This document shows positions 59,256 through 64,000 of a stretch of DNA of 64,000 nucleotides, in pieces; positions within the stretch are counted from its first letter, which is position 1, and every line of letters begins with the position of its first letter. Made by a program: the position numbers and the translations under genes. The notes beneath the pieces were generated by a model. That model worked only from the letters and a program-made list of their open reading frames with translations. It searched no databases and was not told the DNA's origin. The DNA is from Coptis chinensis (taxonomy: Eukaryota > Streptophyta > Magnoliopsida > Ranunculales > Ranunculaceae): contig CM027377.1 of NCBI GenBank assembly GCA_015680905.1, forward strand, positions 8,270,501 through 8,334,500, in the 5' to 3' direction.

Positions 59256-59533
59256 AGCTTGGACTCCGTTTTGGGCTCTATTTGTGGTGAGAGCTGAGCA
59301 GGCACCATAAGCAAAAACTGCACTATTACATTTGAGATTCTACGCTGATAATAAAAGATCTTGATAATAAATGAAAATTGATAATCTATCCAAAATTGAC
59401 ACCGCAAAGCATCTTTCATTCCTAAGGGAAATAAACTACAAAAACTTCACATTCAACTACATATAAAAAATCAACAGCCTTGGCTCGAAACCACCTATAA
59501 ACTTTAGGTGTATTAAGCATCTATGCTTCAGTG

Positions 59534-61153
59534 CTAAGCACATCCTCTTCTTCCCATCTTTATTTTTTTGGCTTGCTCTTTTTCCCATCTTTTGATTCTT
59601 CTCATCTCTTTTCTTTTTGCTCGCACTTCTTCCCATCTTTTGATTGTTTTTATAAGATGTTGATTCATCGCACTGAGATACAACCCCTTCTCTTCCATAT
59701 TTTCAAACAGCTTGTCAGCTGTTCTCCAGTCTAAACCCTTGGGGGTACACAGAGATTGAATCATCTTATTATACTCTTCAGCATTTGGATAAACACCATA
59801 GTCCTGCATCTCAATCAATAACTCGACAGCCTTATCGAATTCCTCGAGCTTGCAATACCCTCGAGCAAGTATATGGAATGTAACGGGGCAAAGCTTTGCA
59901 TGCTTCTTCTTTGCTTCGGATAAAAAGCTACGCGCTTCACCCATTTGACCTCCTTTCACAAAATCACTCATGAGTACACTATAAGTAGACACATTTGGTC
60001 TCAGACCTCTGCTCTCCATCACCTTCAACAATCCCATCGCCTCATCCAAGTCTCCAGCCTTCAAAAGCCCATTAATGATCGAATTGAATACTGCACTGCC
60101 TGGTGATGGGCCTTCGTCGATCATCTTAGATAACACCTTCTTTGCTTCTTCAATGTCTTTAATTCTACAAAGACCACCAATAACACAAGAGAAGGGCTTC
60201 ATTGCATACTTGCGCACATTTCCTGAGAAATCATTCAGCAATTCCAAAGCTAACTTCACAGTATCATCCTCTTTACACAGAGAACAGATTAAAAAATTAA
60301 CAACCGTTTGAGGAGGGCATTTGTTCTTCTCTTTCGCCATCAAATAAACCAAATGCGCATCCTTTGCCTTGTTTCCTATACAGAAACTACTGATAGTACT
60401 GCCAATCTTACTATCAGGTAAGTCTCGTGCATTGAGCATCCTCTCACAAAAAGGCAACGCTCGATCATAAATGGAACGGCGACACAATGCTTCAATCGTC
60501 AAATAATAAGAATCCACATTCGGTTCACAAATGAAATCCTCAAACTTGTTAAGCACTTCTAAAGCAGCCTCCCCTTGACCCAACTTCCAAAACAAAGACA
60601 TCACTTCATTCAGAATCCTAGTACTCAATACACCAACATCATTCTCACCAATCTCATTAACCAAATCCCACAATGCATAAACATCTTTCTTCCTAATACA
60701 AGTTCGAAAAGCTCGAACGAGGCTACCCACGACACGAGTACTTGTCTTCAACTTATATTTCTTCAAACCCCATTTATAAAATCTAATCAAACTATCACCT
60801 GGAACAAGTGGTGTCTCTATTACTCTAACCATAAATTCTTCATTTATAGTTACACCCAATTTATTCAAAATAGCCACAAGTGGCCTATCTAAACTACTCT
60901 GAAGAACAGATAACACCCTCTCAACTTCATCAACTACTTGTTCATCTCTTTCAACACTTTCTTCTATATTAAAACCCTTTCGTTCACGATTTGAGACATC
61001 CAAAATTTGATTTTGATCATTAGAGAAAAACCTAGGGCTTTGAGAGTGAAAAATTGAGAAATGAAGTAATGATGGGGGTTTTGGTTGTACCTGATTTCGA
61101 ATCAAATGAGCTACTTGTTTTGAGTATTTGATTAGGTAATTCGATCTCCACAT
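59534..61153 (-). CDS. P-class pentatricopeptide repeat (PPR) protein
   Basis: Predicted 539-residue protein from the ATG at 61153, without introns. An upstream in-frame GTG at 61186 is not needed. The N-terminus (MWRSNYLIKYSKQVAHLIRN, Ser- and Arg-rich, few acids) is a likely mitochondrial presequence. From about residue 190 there are consecutive 34-36-residue PPR motifs without E or DYW domains. Clear ones start with VDSYYLTIEALCRRS, KPFSCVIGGLCRIKD, AVFNSIINGLLKAGD, STYSVLMSDFVKGGQ, VTFHILARGYCKLEE and EEYNKMIQSLCTPKG. It ends in a strongly basic tail (KRWEEVRAKRKEMRRIKRWE). P-class PPR proteins bind specific RNAs in mitochondria or chloroplasts to stabilise, process or help translate them. 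The target cannot be read from this sequence. Length and intact frame suggest a working gene. Confidence 0.9.
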   Translation of the reverse strand: MWRSNYLIKYSKQVAHLIRNQVQPKPPSLLHFSIFHSQSPRFFSNDQNQILDVSNRERKGFNIEESVERDEQVVDEVERVLSVLQSSLDRPLVAILNKLGVTINEEFMVRVIETPLVPGDSLIRFYKWGLKKYKLKTSTRVVGSLVRAFRTCIRKKDVYALWDLVNEIGENDVGVLSTRILNEVMSLFWKLGQGEAALEVLNKFEDFICEPNVDSYYLTIEALCRRSIYDRALPFCERMLNARDLPDSKIGSTISSFCIGNKAKDAHLVYLMAKEKNKCPPQTVVNFLICSLCKEDDTVKLALELLNDFSGNVRKYAMKPFSCVIGGLCRIKDIEEAKKVLSKMIDEGPSPGSAVFNSIINGLLKAGDLDEAMGLLKVMESRGLRPNVSTYSVLMSDFVKGGQMGEARSFLSEAKKKHAKLCPVTFHILARGYCKLEEFDKAVELLIEMQDYGVYPNAEEYNKMIQSLCTPKGLDWRTADKLFENMEEKGLYLSAMNQHLIKTIKRWEEVRAKRKEMRRIKRWEKEQAKKIKMGRRGCA

Positions 61154-61278
61154 TTTTTTTTTCAATCTCTCTCTTGACTTGTTCACGATTTGAGACAGTG
61201 TAATTCCTTTGGGCTTTTGTTTGGGCTATACGTTTTTGGGTTTTTAAAAGCCCAAGTTCCCGAATCTTCTGTTACAGC
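61154..61278 (-). promoter_or_regulatory. Short upstream region of the PPR gene
   Basis: Only about 125 bp separate the PPR start codon from a hAT element, so core promoter sequence must lie here or inside the element. No clear TATA box was seen. Confidence 0.35.
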
Positions 61279-62220
61279 TAGGGGTGACTTCGGAACGGAT
61301 CGGATCGGATTAACCTCCTTCGGAATTTTTCCAAAAAAAATTCGAACATAATATGCTAGCCAAATCCGATCTAATTTTTTTTCGGATTCAAAATATATTT
61401 CCAATTTCGGAACTTTCGGAATAAATAACGGAAAATTTCGAATCTTGGTAAATTTTCAAAGATCTCTTTACTTTCAATTATTTTTGGAATACCATACGCC
61501 AATGTTCATTGTAGGGAGAGAAAACCATGTCCACAACACCAATGTACCAACAACAATACGCATTTGTTTATTGAGAAAACCATTTTCATTCAAACAAGTG
61601 ATCCAAGAAAAAACGAGAAAAAGAACCTGCAGCCACCAATAGCAAGCATTGCATTCTGTTGAGGTCTGGGTATTTGTAATGTTTCAATCTTTTTTCGTGT
61701 ATGAAAATTGAAGCGTAAAGTGTCTGCATAAATAATGGATTATGGTATTGGACTCAAAGTAGCTTTACATAATATTCTATCTATTGGAATTTGGCTTTTA
61801 GATTGGTCTGGAAGTCATTGTATGACTCAATAACATTTTTTTTTACATCATTGTTGTTATGGCGGGCGCTGTTATAATGGCAAAGATAGAGTGGTCCAAT
61901 TCAAGTGGGGAAGTAGCGGCTAGGTTATGTTTTTGTTTTGTTTTTGGAAGTAAAAAACTAGAAAATGAATGAACGGTCGAGATCTAATCAAGTGGATAGT
62001 GAGAGAAGTATATATTTTCGGAATAAATTGGCAATAATATCGGAAATTTCGGAATTTTCGGATCGGATTGGATTTTAGAATTATATCCAAATCCGATCCA
62101 ATTTTTTCTCGGAATTTTCAGAAATCGGAAAAATCGCCCATGAAAACTACACCCAGAGCGAGACCAATTTCGGGTCGGATTTCGGAAAAATCGGAAATTC
62201 GGCAAAAAGAGACACCCCTA
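61279..62220. mobile_element. Non-autonomous hAT element upstream of the PPR gene
   Basis: The ends are TAGGGGTG (61279) and CACCCCTA (62220). Both sides carry GTTACAGC (61271-61278 and 62221-62228), an exact 8-bp duplication. The interior has many CGGATCGGATT / AATCCGATCC motifs in both directions near the ends and no transposase. 942 bp. Confidence 0.85.
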
Positions 62221-62224
62221 GTTA

Positions 62225-62600
62225 CAGCATTCCCAATGCAAATGAATATCAGGTTATAATATTCACCTCCAAATAGTCAAAAACTTTTGCCCAATGCAAA
62301 TGTGAATATCAAGGTGACTATTTTCCCAAGTCAAAACATAAATGAAATCTTCAACTGAGATAGTAGCTAAGTTGGGAACTTCGGACGGAATGTTTTATTC
62401 CGTCTCGTGGGATGTTTAATTCCATCCGCGCGCATTTTTTGGATTTTTTCATTCAGACGGAATCAAACATCCCGTCCGAGAATAATAGTCACCTTTGCAT
62501 TGGGCAGCCTCACCTTGCTTTATTTTCACCAAAACGGTGAAAATAGGGGAAATAGAAATGACGTGGAGGTGAATAAGAGTGGCTTACATTGGGAATGCTC
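62225..62600. mobile_element. Tourist-like (PIF/Harbinger) MITE candidate
   Basis: The ends are CAGCATTCCCAATG (62225) and CATTGGGAATGCTC (62600), inverted repeats with one mismatch at the tip. TTA lies on both sides (62222-62224 and 62601-62603), the 3-bp duplication used by PIF/Harbinger elements. 376 bp, non-coding, with inner inverted repeats around 62384-62480 (GGACGGAATG, CATCCCGTCCG). Its left end overlaps the target duplication of the hAT element. Confidence 0.55.
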
Positions 62601-62603
62601 TTA

Positions 62604-63576
62604 TCAATTCAGTGAGGAAGTCTTTATATATATATTATAGCTATAACCTCTTGACTCTATTTTTCAAGGCTTCACAGAGTCTCTAATTTTTTGTAAACTC
62701 TAATACTAATTATGAAAAAAAATGAATTCAAAATCCTTAGATATATCTATTATCTTTATATATATATTATAGCTCTACCATCTTCAATTGAGGAAGGATT
62801 TCTAGAATGTCCACGTGTCATGACTAATTAAGAAAAAAATATGAGATAAAATAGGAAACAAATGTTTATCTTTATTCTTAGATATCTCTACTAGTAGCAT
62901 ATCCTATAATGATCGTGGCCTCTTAAATTCATTCAGGTTTTTTTCTTACGCATAATGCCCCTGAATAAATAATTAAATCAAAACACCTAAATACCATTTA
63001 CAAGGATAACTTGGTCTTTTTCTGCTTTTGTTAATATATGGTACTCATATTGTCCTTAAATGAAACTACTGGTTAGTACTTTAATTAAGAGTAATCGGTC
63101 ATTTTATGTGTTGGTAAATTAAAAAACCAAATCCACACCATCAAATCAAATTGTACGCCACCATAAATACAATTAATTATACAATTAATTAGCAATTTGA
63201 TTAGGTTATTAAATAAGGAAATTAATGAGACTTTTAGAAAATGAAAAGACGAGAGAGAGAGAGAGTGCAAAGTAAGTAAACCATCTATTATTTTCTTCTC
63301 GCTAACCCAAAATCTATCCAATCTTCCAACTCCCTAATCTCTCCGTTGCCGATTATTGAAAAAAAAAACTTGATATTGATCTTTTTGTTAATTCCCATTT
63401 TGATGATCCATGAGATTGTTGTGAAAGTTGATCTCGCTCTTTTTCTTTCTAACTTATTAATGGAAGCAATTTGAAAACAAACAATCAAGCTCAGATAACA
63501 CATCCCCATGGAGCGCTGGAATTTCATTTATCTCTCTTTCGGTCCATCACATTTGGTTGTATATTATTTGTTTTAG
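62604..63576. other. AT-rich upstream region of the KH-domain exons
   Basis: Contains two similar TATATATATTATAGCT stretches (near 62625 and 62757) and a GA repeat near 63252. No coding exon is identified, though earlier exons of the KH-domain gene may be here. Confidence 0.35.
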
Positions 63577-63854
63577 GTAGGTTTGATTATTGGCAAGGGA
63601 GGAGAGACCATCAAAATTTTGCAGACGAGATCAGGGGCACGCATCCAGGTAGTTGATATCGTAAGGTAGATGGATTTTGCATATTTGTGTGGTTGAACTT
63701 CACAGATGCTAGATGCTGACTTTCTTTTTCTGTTTAGCTTATACCCCAACATCTTCCTGATGCTGATCGTTCCCTGGAAAGAACTGTTAGAGTTACTGGC
63801 GATAGAAGGTAGATTGATGCCGCAAGAGAGATGATTAAGGAAGTTATAAATCAG
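63577..63854 (+). pseudogene. KH-domain RNA-binding protein gene, two exons with an in-frame stop
   Basis: Exon 63577-63648, after an acceptor TTGTTTTAG, encodes VGLIIGKGGETIKILQTRSG and ARIQ, the GxxG core of a KH domain, which binds single-stranded RNA or DNA. A GT-AG intron (63649-63737) leads to exon 63738-63854, encoding LIPQHLPDADRSLERTVRVT, then GDRR, a TAG at 63810-63812, and IDAAREMIKEVINQ. The residue at the stop is usually glutamine (CAG) in such domains, so a single C-to-T change would explain it. The layout resembles FUBP-like KH proteins. The gene continues beyond the right edge. The stop points to a pseudogene, but sequencing error or a wrong exon boundary is possible. Confidence 0.75.
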
Positions 63855-64000
63855 GTTGGTTTATAAACTCTCAGTTCAAATGGTTTATTTATTGCGAGTC
63901 CCATTATCTTTTGCCTGATGGTGTATAATATACATGTATTTAGCTGAAGTACTCTGATTGGTACCAATGTGATGTGCCATACTGGAGAGTACTCAGAAGC
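63855..64000 (+). other. Intron-like right edge of the window
   Basis: Follows a donor-like CAG|GTTGGT after the KH exon. AT-rich, no further exon visible before the window ends. Confidence 0.4.

Noticed and set aside
61154-61186. Upstream GTG start that would lengthen the PPR protein by 11 residues
   Set aside because: Plant nuclear genes start at ATG, and the ATG at 61153 begins a typical organelle presequence.

Overview
This window looks like nuclear DNA of a flowering plant, most likely a eudicot. The evidence is AT-rich intergenic DNA, short GT-AG introns, a plastid-lumen PsbP-family gene, F-box genes with an F-box-associated domain, a P-class pentatricopeptide repeat (PPR) gene, and plant-type Copia, Tat-clade Gypsy, Helitron, CACTA, hAT, Mutator and Tourist-like elements. 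The species cannot be named from the sequence alone.

Layout. 1-12 kb is repeat-rich: two CACTA-type ends, a broken Tork-like Copia element on the minus strand (1234-5765), a decayed YTH-domain gene fragment, a Helitron with a decayed Rep nuclease, and a cluster of Helitron ends sharing one terminal sequence. 12-17 kb holds a decayed RAP-like gene fragment and a hAT miniature element (MITE). 17.8-25 kb is the gene-rich part, all on the minus strand: a PsbP-domain gene, F-box gene 1 (frameshifted by an 8-bp duplication), a small two-exon gene of unknown function, and F-box gene 2 (intact). A Mutator-type fold-back MITE lies among them.

26.3-58.6 kb is a third F-box gene blown apart by retrotransposons. 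Its last exon (26336-26497) is about 24 kb from the preceding exon (50552) because a Copia element sits in what was a short intron. The right LTR of that Copia element is split by a Tat-clade Gypsy element (31237-50347). The Gypsy element carries a solo LTR (33777-35280) and a 9-kb CACTA transposon (39030-48012, TAT duplication). The CACTA element has picked up pieces of a class I small heat shock protein gene and an ABCF-type ATPase gene, introns included. A further Copia element (51260-57594), itself hit by a solo LTR, splits the coding exon of the same F-box gene.

58.6-64 kb returns to host genes: an intact single-exon PPR gene (59534-61153, minus strand) whose upstream region holds a hAT element and an adjoining Tourist-like MITE, and two exons of a KH-domain gene (63577-63854, plus strand) with an in-frame stop. 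Genes that look functional are the PsbP-domain gene, the small two-exon gene, F-box gene 2 and the PPR gene. F-box proteins of this kind usually act as substrate receptors of SCF ubiquitin ligases, PsbP-domain proteins act in the thylakoid lumen, and PPR proteins act on organelle RNA. Nothing suggests that these neighbours share a pathway.
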